Assembly: GCF_001939045.1 (NCBI RefSeq)
Contig: NZ_MKIM01000025.1
Span: forward strand, 117,618 to 181,617
Length of the DNA: 64,000 nt
Direction of reading: 5' to 3'
From: Rhizobium oryziradicis
Lineage (GTDB): Bacteria > Pseudomonadota > Alphaproteobacteria > Rhizobiales > Rhizobiaceae
The notes under the pieces were generated by a model. The model saw only the letters and a program-made list of their open reading frames with translations. It was not told the origin of the DNA and made no database searches. This document shows, one piece after another, positions 16,497 to 25,241 of the stretch. How positions within the stretch are numbered: the first letter of the stretch is position 1; every line of letters starts with the position of its first letter. The translations under genes and the position numbers were made by a program.

Positions 16497-16869
16497 AAAG
16501 CGGCAGCATTTTTATCTCCGCCTCGGTAATTTATTTCACCAACATAGACAGGATCGCCGACAGCGCTGTGCGCCCAATTGCGCGCACAAAGACTTGCTGT
16601 CGTTCTTGATCTCTGCGGGATAATTTTCACATCAAATCAATTCTGGCTTCGGGTGAAAACGATGCGGTATTGTCTGTTTTGCGGTCTGCTTGGCCGCGAA
16701 ACCACGCATCTCAACAGCATCTCAGAGTTTGATTGTTTCAATTGCAGACAGCGGAAATTGGGTAGCATTTTCAAGCCTCCGCAACCTTAACTTATAATTA
16801 ATTCATAATGTCGCATAAACAAATAAACATATCAGACTGTGCTCAGCGATTCGCTTCAGGAAAATTGCT
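16497..16869. other. Mostly noncoding gap before the chemoreceptor gene
   Basis: This 373-bp AT-rich stretch holds an inverted repeat TGTGCGC/GCGCACA (16567-16588), one small possible gene (16662-16790), and the AT-rich leader of the chemoreceptor gene. Nothing else is recognised. Confidence 0.5.
16662..16790 (+). CDS. Possible 42-residue CxxC-CxxC small protein
   Basis: The frame from ATG 16662 encodes 42 residues with Cys4-x2-Cys7 (CLFC) and Cys25-x2-Cys28 (CFNC), spaced 17 residues apart, the pattern of a small zinc ribbon. The ribosome-binding site (GGGTGAAAACG) is weak and I recognise no family. It could be a real small protein or chance. Confidence 0.35.
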   Translation: MRYCLFCGLLGRETTHLNSISEFDCFNCRQRKLGSIFKPPQP

Positions 16870-18843
16870 ATGACTTTGAAAATTTCGGCTCGTCTTATGA
16901 TTATGGCTGGAGCAGCACTTGCTCTGATTATCGCGCTTGGGCTTATCAGCTATAGTCAAATCTCGGTGGTTTATTCAGCGGCTTCAGACACACGGCAAGT
17001 GTGGATGCCTCGCATGGCAAAGCTGGACGCCATTCAGTTCACTATGTTGCGGTACCATACCACGACAATCCGCAAGACCATTGCTGTGGACCCGGCTGAA
17101 ATCAAAGGTCTGGATGACGAATTTGTGGAAATGGACGCATCCATCCCCAAATCCTATGCGGCGTTCAGCGCCACGCTGCGCAACGAAACAGAGAAAAAGC
17201 TGTGGGCCGATTTTGAAGCAAAATGGGCAACCTATCTCGTCGCCCAAAAGACCATCATGGCAGCGGTTGCCGCCAAAGATATGCCTGCTGCCGTGGCCGC
17301 CATTGCACCTGCACGCGATCCGCTGGTTGCGTCTTTCGTTGCCCTTGGAGAAATCATCAAGGCAAACGACAAGGGGGCGGATGCATCGGGCTTTGCGGCA
17401 CAAACCGCCTATGACACGTCGTCTTACATTACCATCGGGCTGATTATTGCTGGTATCGTGGTGATGACCTTGCTGACCATCTGGATCATCATGGGCGTAT
17501 CGAAACCCATTACCCGCATGGTCCGCGTGATGCTGCAGATTTCCGATGGAAAGCTTGATGTGACTGTGCCTGACGCCAATCGCCACGACGAAATTGGTGA
17601 AATGGCAGGTGCCGTGGAAATCATGCGTCAGGCCAGCGTCGCGAAATTGCAACTGGAGGCGGACGCTGAGAAAAATCGTATCAATGCGGAAAAGGAAAGA
17701 GAAGAGGTTCAGCGCAACGCCGAGGCCGACGCAGAACGCCGCTTGAACGAAGCAACGGGCGCTCTCGCCTCTGGCTTGAAGCGTTTGGCGGGCTGCGATC
17801 TGTTGTGCGAAATTGATCAGAAATTTGCAGATCAATTTGAGCCATTGCGCCACGATTTTAACGCATCCGTCAACCAGCTTCGCACCGCACTTCTTGCCGT
17901 TGGTCAGGTTGGCAAGGGTGTCACCAATGGTAGCGGCGAAATTTCGCAGGCCTCTGATACGCTTGCCAAGCGCACTGAGCAACAAGCGGCTGCTCTGGAA
18001 CAAACTGCAGCGGCTCTGGAACAAATTACCGCCAATGTGAAGGCCACATCGCAACGAACAAGTGACGCGCGTGATCTGGTGCGCGATGCCCGCCAACATG
18101 CTGCAAACTCTGCAAACGTGGTCAGCAATGCGGTTTCGGCCATGGAACGTATTGAGGAAGCATCCAGCAAGATCACACAGATCATCAGCGTGATCGACGA
18201 GATCGCGTTCCAGACCAATCTTCTCGCCTTGAATGCCGGTGTTGAAGCCGCCCGCGCCGGTGAAGCTGGCAAAGGCTTTGCCGTGGTTGCCCAGGAAGTG
18301 CGCGAACTGGCCCAGCGCTCGGCCAATGCTGCCAAGGAAATCAAGGCGTTGATTGGCAATTCCGAGGCCGCTGTGGGCGAAGGCGTCAAGCTGGTCAATG
18401 ATACGGGCGTAGGGCTGGCGACCATCTCCAAGGCCGTCGAAGATATGAACCAGCACATGGATGCGATCGCCACAGCGGCACAGGAACAGGCGTCGGGCCT
18501 GACCGAGGTCAACACTGCGGTAAACCATATGGATCATGCAACCCAGCAAAATGCCGCAATGGTGGAAGAAATGAATGCCGCAGGTGCCAGCCTTGCCCAG
18601 GATAGTCTTCGTCTGTCGGAACTGATTATGAAATTCCGCACTGGAAATGACGGTGCCATGGCGACACCCGCCACCGTGGCAAGACAAACCTCACCCGCAC
18701 CAGTGCGCGTGACAAAACCGGCACCGGCACCAGCCAGACCAACCGCTGCACCGACCCGTGCCGCCACCGTCCGTGCGGCACCTCAAACACGGGCTGCTCA
18801 GGCAACGGCCACAGCCTCGCAAAATGACTGGGAAGAATTCTGA
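16870..18843 (+). CDS. Methyl-accepting chemotaxis protein
   Basis: This 657-residue chemoreceptor has a membrane helix at residues ~11-30, a periplasmic four-helix-bundle sensor (~31-185), a second helix (~186-208), a HAMP domain and a long cytoplasmic signalling coil. The CheA/CheW-binding tip [20 protein letters not shown] begins near residue 443. A Pro/Ala linker (~600-645) ends in NDWEEF, a C-terminal tether like those used to recruit CheR/CheB. The ligand is unknown. It stands alone, without che genes. The Ala-for-Thr-type substitution in the tip (NAGVEAA) is common in alphaproteobacterial receptors. Confidence 0.95.
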   Translation: MTLKISARLMIMAGAALALIIALGLISYSQISVVYSAASDTRQVWMPRMAKLDAIQFTMLRYHTTTIRKTIAVDPAEIKGLDDEFVEMDASIPKSYAAFSATLRNETEKKLWADFEAKWATYLVAQKTIMAAVAAKDMPAAVAAIAPARDPLVASFVALGEIIKANDKGADASGFAAQTAYDTSSYITIGLIIAGIVVMTLLTIWIIMGVSKPITRMVRVMLQISDGKLDVTVPDANRHDEIGEMAGAVEIMRQASVAKLQLEADAEKNRINAEKEREEVQRNAEADAERRLNEATGALASGLKRLAGCDLLCEIDQKFADQFEPLRHDFNASVNQLRTALLAVGQVGKGVTNGSGEISQASDTLAKRTEQQAAALEQTAAALEQITANVKATSQRTSDARDLVRDARQHAANSANVVSNAVSAMERIEEASSKITQIISVIDEIAFQTNLLALNAGVEAARAGEAGKGFAVVAQEVRELAQRSANAAKEIKALIGNSEAAVGEGVKLVNDTGVGLATISKAVEDMNQHMDAIATAAQEQASGLTEVNTAVNHMDHATQQNAAMVEEMNAAGASLAQDSLRLSELIMKFRTGNDGAMATPATVARQTSPAPVRVTKPAPAPARPTAAPTRAATVRAAPQTRAAQATATASQNDWEEF

Positions 18844-18853
18844 TCCATACAAG

Positions 18854-18895
18854 ATGACAGGGCCGTGTGTTTTACTAAACACTCAGCCCTGTCAT
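18854..18895. terminator. Hairpin terminator between chemoreceptor and EF-hand genes
   Basis: ATGACAGGGC (18854-18863) pairs with GCCCTGTCAT (18886-18895), with an inner GTGTTT/AAACAC stem. It lies just after the chemoreceptor stop and can serve both convergent genes, although the T tract is short. Confidence 0.6.
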
Positions 18896-18918
18896 TTCAA
18901 CATCCTGACGCTATGACT

Positions 18919-19662
18919 TTATGGCGCAAGCGGCGGTGCCTGTGGGAAGTCATCGGCAGAGATAAAGCCGTCTTTGTTGGTATCCAACTTGGTGAACAGC
19001 TTATCCAGAGCCGCATCGGCTTCGGCCTTGCTGATCTGACCATTCTCATCGGTGTCGATGCGCGACATCAACCACATCGGACCCATCATCTTGCCCATCA
19101 TGGCATGGCGGTTATGCCAGCCATCCCGCATGCCGTGCTTATGGTGACCTGGTTTATGGTGCTCTGGGCCACGCAGTGCGCATCCATCCATCTGGTCATC
19201 CATAGGGCCACCCATGGCGTCACCAGGCTTGGCACTGGCATCATCCGCGCCTTTTGCCTTTTCATCCGTCGCCGGCGGCTTGGACATTTCAGCCTTCCAA
19301 CTGGCCTTCCATGCCTCCATCCGCGCTTCATGGAATTTCTTCAGCTCGCCAGGCGTGATCACACCATCCTTGTTTGTGTCAATGGCGGCAAACAGCTTGT
19401 CTTCGGCTGCTTTGGCCTCCTCTTTCGAGATTTTGCCATCTTTATTCGTATCAAACTGCTGGAGGGCGTAAATAAACATCCCGGCACGACCATGCATCAT
19501 CATAGGACGCGGCCCGCAGGCCTCCATCATCCGCTCGTGATGTCCCGCACCATCACGGCCGTCTGCGCCCGGCTTGCCATCCTTGGCGAAGACTGCGCCA
19601 TAGGAGGCTCCGACCAGAAGGGTTGCGGCAAGGGCTGATGCGGTTGTCTTGGTGACATTCAT
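18919..19662 (-). CDS. Exported EF-hand calcium-binding protein
   Basis: The 247-residue product starts with a signal peptide (MNVTKTTASALAATLLVGAS, cleavage after VFA near residue 24). Four canonical EF-hand loops are visible: DTNKDGKISKEE, DTNKDGVITPGE, DTDENGQISKAE and DTNKDGFISADD. Between the two pairs lies a long His/Met/Gly-rich linker. It is therefore a periplasmic or secreted calcium-binding protein; no enzyme domain is present. AAGGA lies 6 nt before the ATG at 19662. The upstream frame extension to 19701 is not supported. Confidence 0.85.
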   Translation of the reverse strand: MNVTKTTASALAATLLVGASYGAVFAKDGKPGADGRDGAGHHERMMEACGPRPMMMHGRAGMFIYALQQFDTNKDGKISKEEAKAAEDKLFAAIDTNKDGVITPGELKKFHEARMEAWKASWKAEMSKPPATDEKAKGADDASAKPGDAMGGPMDDQMDGCALRGPEHHKPGHHKHGMRDGWHNRHAMMGKMMGPMWLMSRIDTDENGQISKAEADAALDKLFTKLDTNKDGFISADDFPQAPPLAP

Positions 19663-19769
19663 GATATGTCCTTTCATCGTTGATGAAAGGACCTTAGCCA
19701 CATGCCAAAATGGCCGCCACTTAACGATCGGTAATGGTCGTTACAAATGCGTAATGTTGTAATTCATAA

Positions 19770-20495
19770 CTAAACTGCTGACAGAATATTGCGCAAAAAG
19801 CCCTTCAAATCATCCGTGACATAATCAATGTGACTTTGATCTTCTGAGCCATCAACGCGCTCCCATTGCTCCAGCACCGTGCCATCGGACACTTGGGGCA
19901 CCAGCAGCACGGTTTTCATGCCCAGCGCTTTGGGAGCCAGCAGATTGCGCGGCAGATCCTCAAACATCACAGCCTCGCGCGCGGCAATGCGATGCAGAGC
20001 GGCAAAAGCGTCGTAGGTCTGACTTGCGGGCTTGGGCTGATAGTCTGCCGCGACAATATCAAAGATATCATCGAAATGATCGAGAATGCCCAGCGCGCGT
20101 GCAGCATCCTGCGCATGTTGCACGGTGCCATTGGTAAAGATGAATTTGCGGCCCGGCAAAGCCTTGATCGCCTCGCCCAGATCCACATCGGGCGTAAGCC
20201 ACGAATAATCGATCGCATGGGCCTTGGCCAGAAAATCGACCGGATCGACGCCATGATGCAGCATCAAGCCCGCAAGCGTCGTTCCATGTTCATGATAATA
20301 GCGCTTTTGCACCATCCGCGCTTCATCGGGCGCAAGCTGAAGCAAGTCAGCCACAAAGGCCGTCATATTACGATCAATCTGGCTGAACAGATTGATGTGA
20401 TGCGGATAAAGCGTGTTGTCGAGATCAAAGACCCAGTCTCGGACATGGGCGAAATCGGCAGGCGTGGGCGAAGCGGTTGATATTGTCATACCCAT
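19770..20495 (-). CDS. HAD-family pyrimidine 5'-nucleotidase
   Basis: The 241-residue protein has the HAD motifs: nucleophile DLDNT in VFDLDNTLYPHHINLFSQID, motif II FTNGT, a Lys in QPKPASQTYDAF and motif IV FEDLPRN. The TLYP plus the helical cap with YYHEHGTTLAGLM matches the pyrimidine 5'-nucleotidase (SDT1-like) group, which dephosphorylates UMP/CMP and related nucleotides. It is 80 bp downstream of the nucleoside hydrolase gene on the same strand, suggesting a nucleotide-salvage pair. The ATG two codons later (20489) is also possible. Confidence 0.88.
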   Translation of the reverse strand: MGMTISTASPTPADFAHVRDWVFDLDNTLYPHHINLFSQIDRNMTAFVADLLQLAPDEARMVQKRYYHEHGTTLAGLMLHHGVDPVDFLAKAHAIDYSWLTPDVDLGEAIKALPGRKFIFTNGTVQHAQDAARALGILDHFDDIFDIVAADYQPKPASQTYDAFAALHRIAAREAVMFEDLPRNLLAPKALGMKTVLLVPQVSDGTVLEQWERVDGSEDQSHIDYVTDDLKGFLRNILSAV

Positions 20496-20575
20496 TCAGT
20501 GCCACGGGTGCCGACAAAAGAAAACAGCCAAGCGCGTGGTGGTGGAAATTTTATCCACCACCACGCACTGCTTAC

Positions 20576-21520
20576 TCAAAGTCGCGCTAGGCGCTCTGTC
20601 AGCAATTCAAAGAAACCATCCGCATCGACATTGCGCATGTAGGTCGCATTGGCGGCTCGATCTGTCACATGCCACCAGTCAACCACCGTCATGCCAACTG
20701 TCAGCTCGGAATCCGCTTCAATCTCGACATTGCAGGTGCGGCCTGAAAACAGCTCTGGCCGAATGAGGTAAGCAATCACCGTTGGATCATGCAGCGGGCC
20801 GCCGTCGGAGCCGTATTTTTCGATATCGAACCGCTCGAAAAACTGCAACCATTGCACCACGACATCAGAGACACGCGACCCGATGGCCTGAATACGCGCC
20901 ACCCGCGCCTTGGTGGTCATCAACTGATGGGTCACATCCAGCGGCATCATGACGATTGGAATGCCCGAAGCAAGCACGATCTTGGAGGCCTGCGGGTCGA
21001 CATAGATATTGAATTCGGCGGCTGGGGTAATATTGCCGCCCTCAAAGCAGCCACCGCCCATCATCACCAGTTCCTTGACGCGCGGGGCAATATCCGGGGC
21101 CTTTTGCAGCGCCAGCGCAATATTGGTCTGCGGCCCAAGGGTGCAGAGTGTCACTGTGCCCGGCTCTTCGCGACGGATGGTATCAATGATGAAATCCACG
21201 GCATGCTGATCCTGCACCAGCATGGTCGGCTCATCAACCTCGGCACCATCAAGGCCGGTCTTGCCATGCACATGCTCTGCCGTCACCTGTGGCCGTTGCA
21301 AAGGCTTGAGCGCGCCTTCATACACCGGCACGTCTGTGCGGCCAGACAGCTCACAGACAATGCGCGCATTGCGGCTGGTCATTGACAGCGGCACATTGCC
21401 GGCAACAACGGTAAGGCCCAGCACCTCCACTTCGTCTGGACTGCCCAGCGCCAGCATGATGGCACAAGCGTCGTCCTGACCGGGGTCGGTATCGATGATG
21501 ATCTTTCTGGCTTTCTGCAT
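20576..21520 (-). CDS. Inosine-uridine preferring nucleoside hydrolase
   Basis: The 314-residue protein carries the calcium/ribose-binding signature DTDPGQDDACAIMLAL near the N terminus, TLGPQTNIALALQ and the C-terminal DPTVIAYLI aspartate, all typical of IunH-type hydrolases that split nucleosides into ribose and base. The start at 21520 (MQKARKIIIDTDPG) has AAGGA 10 nt upstream. It is divergent from hsp20 and followed by a nucleotidase, consistent with nucleoside salvage. Confidence 0.92.
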   Translation of the reverse strand: MQKARKIIIDTDPGQDDACAIMLALGSPDEVEVLGLTVVAGNVPLSMTSRNARIVCELSGRTDVPVYEGALKPLQRPQVTAEHVHGKTGLDGAEVDEPTMLVQDQHAVDFIIDTIRREEPGTVTLCTLGPQTNIALALQKAPDIAPRVKELVMMGGGCFEGGNITPAAEFNIYVDPQASKIVLASGIPIVMMPLDVTHQLMTTKARVARIQAIGSRVSDVVVQWLQFFERFDIEKYGSDGGPLHDPTVIAYLIRPELFSGRTCNVEIEADSELTVGMTVVDWWHVTDRAANATYMRNVDADGFFELLTERLARL

Positions 21521-21624
21521 GGTCCGATATTCCTTAACTGCGGTCACCTGTGATGACTGCCGCGCCAGCCTGTTGTCAAGACGACATCTGTTTTCGAACG
21601 CTGATCGGGGCGCTTATCTAGGCG

Positions 21625-21654
21625 CTTGTCTGCGCCCTTGGTCATACCCATATA
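21625..21654 (+). promoter_or_regulatory. RpoH-type heat-shock promoter before hsp20
   Basis: A -35 CTTGTC (21625-21630) and -10 CCCATATA (21647-21654) with a 16-bp spacer match the alphaproteobacterial sigma32 consensus closely. It lies about 50 bp before the hsp20 start. Confidence 0.6.
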
Positions 21655-21704
21655 GGGAGCGACCATCCGAGAATACGGTTGATTCTGATGAGCCGAGGAC
21701 CAAT

Positions 21705-22133
21705 ATGCGCCCAACAAAATCTTTCGCCACTCCGCTGCTGCTGGGTTTTGAGCTCAGCGAGAGCCTGATCAGTCAGCTTGCGCGCGCCAATGATGGCTAT
21801 CCACCTTATAATATCGAATTGGTGCGAAAACCCGATCAGGCAGAGAGCGACAAGCTGCGCATTACGCTGGCTGTGGCCGGTTTTAGCGATGACGATCTGG
21901 ATGTCACGGTTGAGGGCAACCAATTGGTGATTCGCGGATGCCAAAGCGAGCGCATGGACGCCGATTATCTGTTTCGCGGCATTGCCGCACGGCAGTTTCA
22001 GCGCAGTTTCGTACTGGCCGATGGCATGGATGTTTCCAGCGCCCGCCTGAGCAACGGCCTGCTCGTCATCGAACTTTTTCGCCCAAACCTTCACCAAACA
22101 GTGAGAAAAATTAACATTTCCGCCTCAAACTAG
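21705..22133 (+). CDS. Small heat shock protein, Hsp20 family
   Basis: This 142-residue ATP-independent chaperone has an alpha-crystallin domain (~35-130) with PPYNIELVRKPD, ITLAVAGFSDDDLDVTVEGNQLVIRG and a final strand ARLSNGLLVIELFRP. The ATG at 21705 has GAGGA 7 nt upstream. It forms a two-gene unit with the DUF1150 gene and has an RpoH-like promoter. It would hold unfolding proteins in the cytosol during heat stress. Confidence 0.93.
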   Translation: MRPTKSFATPLLLGFELSESLISQLARANDGYPPYNIELVRKPDQAESDKLRITLAVAGFSDDDLDVTVEGNQLVIRGCQSERMDADYLFRGIAARQFQRSFVLADGMDVSSARLSNGLLVIELFRPNLHQTVRKINISASN

Positions 22134-22179
22134 GACCATGGCGGAGTGAACTCCGCTCCCTCCCTGAAGGAGATTCGGA

Positions 22180-22437
22180 ATGTTGATCAAAGAAGCTACC
22201 CCAAACCTGTCTCTTATGGAGCTGACGCATCTCGGCTCAGGCGAAGTTGGTTATATCCGCAAAATTCGCTTCGAAGACGTGTCGCGCTGCTTTCCCGACG
22301 CCCCGGAAATTGACCCCAGCACAGATCTCTGGGCCTTGTTCGCCGCCGATGGCACACCGATTTTGCTCACAGACAATCGCTCTTCCACCTTCTTCAAGGC
22401 GGCCGAAGATGATTTGAAAACCGTTAGCCTGCATTAA
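22180..22437 (+). CDS. DUF1150 family protein
   Basis: The 85-residue acidic protein (LGSGEVGYIRKI, LWALFAADGTPILLTDNRSS) matches the DUF1150 family, which in rhizobia regularly sits just after an hsp20 gene. GAAGGAG precedes the ATG. It is 46 bp from hsp20 and probably co-transcribed. The function is unknown; the context suggests a stress role. Confidence 0.88.
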   Translation: MLIKEATPNLSLMELTHLGSGEVGYIRKIRFEDVSRCFPDAPEIDPSTDLWALFAADGTPILLTDNRSSTFFKAAEDDLKTVSLH

Positions 22438-22445
22438 AATCCATA

Positions 22446-22515
22446 GCTTTCGCATCCATGCGAAAGCGTGAATGCAAAAAGGACTGTGCGAGACCTCCCG
22501 CACAGTCCTTTTCTA
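22446..22515. terminator. Palindrome plus bidirectional terminator after DUF1150
   Basis: GCTTTCGCAT/ATGCGAAAGC (22446-22467) is a perfect palindrome. It is followed by a strong 12-bp stem AAGGACTGTGCG/CGCACAGTCCTT with flanking A and T runs (about 22478-22515). It ends hsp20-DUF1150 and the convergent metK-trmB unit. Confidence 0.75.
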
Positions 22516-22545
22516 TTTTGCATGATCGTCTGTTCAGGCGTCTGT

Positions 22546-23244
22546 TCAGATTTTCTTGAAGGTCAGATAGGCCGATGAGCGGCCTTCGCGGCGGGCCTTT
22601 GCTTCATAGCGTGTTCCCGGCCAGTCTTCATAGGCGGTGAGCCAATCGCTCGCACTCTGCGCCTGCCAATCAAAGCCGCCGTGGTCGCGGCAATGCTGCA
22701 AGGTCCAGTTCACATAGGTATCAATGTCGGACGCGAAACAGAAAGTGGCACCGGGCTTGAGAACGCGATGAAAGCGCTGGAGATTGACCTGCGACACAAA
22801 GCGCCGTTTCCAATGCTTCTTCTTGGGCCATGGGTCGGCGTAGAGCAGATCAATCTGATCAATCGATTCCGACGGCAGCCAATCGAGCAATTGCGTCGCA
22901 TCGTCATTATAGACGCGGATATTGGGCAGCCCTTCTTCGTCGATCACCGCCAGCAATTTGGCCATGGAATTGACGAAGGGCTCAACACCGATAAATCCGG
23001 TGGAGGGGTTGGTTCTGGCGCGATGGGCCAGATGCTCGCCCCCGCCGAAGCCGATTTCAAGACGAAGTCTATCCACAACAACGGGGAAGAGTGTTTTCAA
23101 ATCAGCTGGAGCCGCTGCCTCAAGATCCACCATGCGCTCGGGCAACAGATGCGTCATACGCTCTACTTGCTGCTCACGAAGCGGTTTTCCCTTACGACGA
23201 CCGAAAAAAGCTTCGGTCGCCCGGCTGCGGCGGTCCAGTGTCAT
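22546..23244 (-). CDS. trmB: tRNA (guanine-N7-)-methyltransferase
   Basis: This 232-residue Rossmann methyltransferase makes m7G46 in tRNA using SAM. SAM-site motif [12 protein letters not shown], the [11 protein letters not shown] segment and the family signature [19 protein letters not shown] are present. I prefer the ATG at 23244 because the first possible start is a TTG overlapping the metK stop; the second has AAGG 10 nt upstream. It follows metK directly, so the SAM-making and a SAM-using enzyme share a transcript. Confidence 0.93.
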   Translation of the reverse strand: MTLDRRSRATEAFFGRRKGKPLREQQVERMTHLLPERMVDLEAAAPADLKTLFPVVVDRLRLEIGFGGGEHLAHRARTNPSTGFIGVEPFVNSMAKLLAVIDEEGLPNIRVYNDDATQLLDWLPSESIDQIDLLYADPWPKKKHWKRRFVSQVNLQRFHRVLKPGATFCFASDIDTYVNWTLQHCRDHGGFDWQAQSASDWLTAYEDWPGTRYEAKARREGRSSAYLTFKKI

Positions 23245-23249
23245 GTCAA

Positions 23250-24488
23250 TCAAGCCTTCATTGCGTCCTTGAGTGGCTTGACCAGATCAAGCTTTTCCCA
23301 GGAGAAAGAGCCATCGCGCCCTGCCTTGCGACCAAAATGGCCGTAAGCAGAGGTTTTGGCATAGATCGGCTTGTTTAGATCCAAATGGCGGCGAATACCA
23401 GTCGGCGACAAATCCATCACCTTGGCAATGGCTGCTTCCACCTGATCTTCAGAGACAGTGCCGGTGCCGTGCAGATCAACGTAGATCGACAAAGGCTGCG
23501 CGATACCAATGGCATACGAGATCTGAATGGTGCAGCGCTCGGCAAAGCCAGCGGCCACAACATTCTTGGCCAGATAGCGTGCCGCATAGGCAGCAGAACG
23601 GTCAACCTTGGTCGTGTCCTTACCCGAGAAAGCACCGCCGCCATGAGGGGCTGCACCGCCGTAGGTATCCACAATGATCTTGCGACCTGTCAGGCCAGCG
23701 TCGCCATCAGGGCCGCCGATGACAAATTTGCCGGTGGGGTTGATGTACCACTTGCAATCGTCAGCCACCTTGAGATCGCCAAGCGCTTCAAGAATGTAAG
23801 GCTCAACCACCTGGCGCACCTTGGCCGAATCCCAGCTGTCTTCCAGATGCTGGGTGGACAACACGATAGAAGCCACTTCCGCAGGCTTGCCATCAATGTA
23901 GCGCACAGTCACCTGGCTCTTGGCGTCTGGGCCAAGCCGGCCAACATCGCCTTCGCCCGCTTTGCGGGCAGCAGACAGCAGTTGCAGGATCTTGTGGGAA
24001 TAATAGATCGGGGCAGGCATCAAATCCGGGGTTTCGGTGCAGGCATAGCCAAACATGATGCCCTGGTCGCCAGCGCCTTCGCTGTTGTCGTGGTCAGACG
24101 CCTTATCCACGCCTTGCGCAATATGGGCTGACTGCGAGTGCAGCAACACGTCAATCTTTGCTGTCTTCCAGTGGAAGCCGCTCTGCTCATAGCCAATGTC
24201 GCGCACGGCTTTGCGGGCTGCGGCCTTGAACTTGGCAGGATTGATGACCTCATCGCCATTCTTGTCGGTTTTCATCAGGCTCGCAGGAAGGCGAACTTCA
24301 CCGGCAATGACGATGCGGTTGGTGGTGGCCAGCGTTTCGCAGGCGATGCGCACGGTCCAGGGATCAACGCCGGTCTTTGCCGCTTCGCGGTAAACCAGAT
24401 CGACGATTTCATCGGAAATGCGGTCGCAAACCTTATCGGGATGGCCTTCAGAAACGGATTCACTCGTAAACAAATAATTTGAGCGCAT
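23250..24488 (-). CDS. metK: S-adenosylmethionine synthetase
   Basis: This 412-residue cytosolic enzyme makes SAM from methionine and ATP. The opening [21 protein letters not shown], the hexapeptide region [12 protein letters not shown], the P-loop-like [16 protein letters not shown] and the late GHFGRK motif are diagnostic. It is slightly longer than the E. coli protein (384), as in other rhizobia. Its 5' region carries an interrupted palindrome (24559-24580) that may be an operator. Confidence 0.97.
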   Translation of the reverse strand: MRSNYLFTSESVSEGHPDKVCDRISDEIVDLVYREAAKTGVDPWTVRIACETLATTNRIVIAGEVRLPASLMKTDKNGDEVINPAKFKAAARKAVRDIGYEQSGFHWKTAKIDVLLHSQSAHIAQGVDKASDHDNSEGAGDQGIMFGYACTETPDLMPAPIYYSHKILQLLSAARKAGEGDVGRLGPDAKSQVTVRYIDGKPAEVASIVLSTQHLEDSWDSAKVRQVVEPYILEALGDLKVADDCKWYINPTGKFVIGGPDGDAGLTGRKIIVDTYGGAAPHGGGAFSGKDTTKVDRSAAYAARYLAKNVVAAGFAERCTIQISYAIGIAQPLSIYVDLHGTGTVSEDQVEAAIAKVMDLSPTGIRRHLDLNKPIYAKTSAYGHFGRKAGRDGSFSWEKLDLVKPLKDAMKA

Positions 24489-24558
24489 GCGGGATTCCCC
24501 TCAATGAACTAGGTCACGATGTGTTAGAGCCTCAGCACGCTAAAAACAAGAACACAAC

Positions 24559-24580
24559 GACATAAATATATCTTTATGTC
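24559..24580. promoter_or_regulatory. Palindromic operator candidate upstream of metK
   Basis: GACATAAA (24559-24566) and TTTATGTC (24573-24580) form a perfect 8-bp inverted repeat with a 6-bp A/T-rich centre, 71 bp before metK and just after the praR terminator. The layout resembles A/T-rich operators described for the SAH-responsive ArsR-family regulator SahR, which controls methionine-cycle genes; this link is inferred. Confidence 0.5.
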
Positions 24581-24611
24581 AGCATTCCTTTCGCGAAAGT
24601 GACCAAGGCAC

Positions 24612-24641
24612 AAAAAAAGCGGCCCGCACGCCGCTTTTTTT
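24612..24641 (-). terminator. Intrinsic terminator of praR
   Basis: A perfect GCGGC/GCCGC stem (24619-24623 and 24630-24634) is flanked by 7-nt A and T tracts, just after the praR stop. Confidence 0.85.
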
Positions 24642-24662
24642 AAAACCAATGATGAACGCTGA

Positions 24663-25082
24663 TTACTCAGCGTCTGCTTCAGCCGACAGAGCCTTGACCA
24701 GGTCAACAACTTTGCGACGGACTTTCGGATCATTAATCTTAACAAATGCTCTGTTGAGCTGCAGGCCTTCGGACGAAGACAGGAAGTCAACAACGTAGTT
24801 CGAGCTTGCAGCTTCCGAGAAGCCAGCACCACCGGCAGCCTGTTCGCCTGGTGCATCTTCAAAGAAGAACGACACTGGAACGTTCAGAATGGTGGAGATG
24901 TTTTGCAGGCGGCTGGCACCCACACGGTTTGTGCCTTTTTCGTACTTCTGAATTTGCTGGAATGTGATCCCGAGGGCTTCACCCAACTTCTCCTGGCTCA
25001 TACCCAACATGGTACGACGAAGACGAATCCGGCTACCGACATGAATGTCGATCGGGTTCGGTTTTTTCTTGTTTTCGAGCAT
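24663..25082 (-). CDS. praR: XRE-family regulator, PraR/PhrR type
   Basis: The 139-residue protein has an N-terminal Cro/CI helix-turn-helix (residues ~15-70: GSRIRLRRTMLGMSQEKLGEAL followed by TFQQIQKYEKG) and an acidic C-terminal part. Its place between lnt (actA) and metK matches the phrR/praR locus of rhizobia, which codes a pH- or stress-responsive regulator that controls biofilm and quorum-sensing genes. It is followed by its own terminator. The family is certain; the symbol rests on context and similarity recalled. Confidence 0.8.
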   Translation of the reverse strand: MLENKKKPNPIDIHVGSRIRLRRTMLGMSQEKLGEALGITFQQIQKYEKGTNRVGASRLQNISTILNVPVSFFFEDAPGEQAAGGAGFSEAASSNYVVDFLSSSEGLQLNRAFVKINDPKVRRKVVDLVKALSAEADAE

Positions 25083-25241
25083 GTCACAATCCTGACAATA
25101 GTTAGCAGTGAAGGCTGATATCGGTCATAACCCGTAGTGCTTGCAACTTTCTGGAACGTTACGTTGTGCCTTTCGGAACTTCAAGCAAGGAATTTCAGAC
25201 GCCATCAAGCAAACACACTATGCATTTTTAGGGGTTTTTGG

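Noticed and set aside
16984..18687. 567-codon open frame antisense to the chemoreceptor gene
   Set aside because: It is a shadow of a long GC-rich gene. Its product has no recognisable domain, is Cys/His/Gly-rich as typical for antisense frames, and the plus strand has complete chemoreceptor motifs.
21655..21704. ROSE-type RNA thermometer before hsp20
   Set aside because: The 5' untranslated stretch after the predicted promoter is only about 45 nt, too short for a typical ROSE element, and I see no UUGCU-type anti-ribosome-binding segment.
24489..24662. SAM riboswitch before metK
   Set aside because: The gap contains a terminator and a short palindrome but no recognisable SAM-II or SAM/SAH aptamer core.
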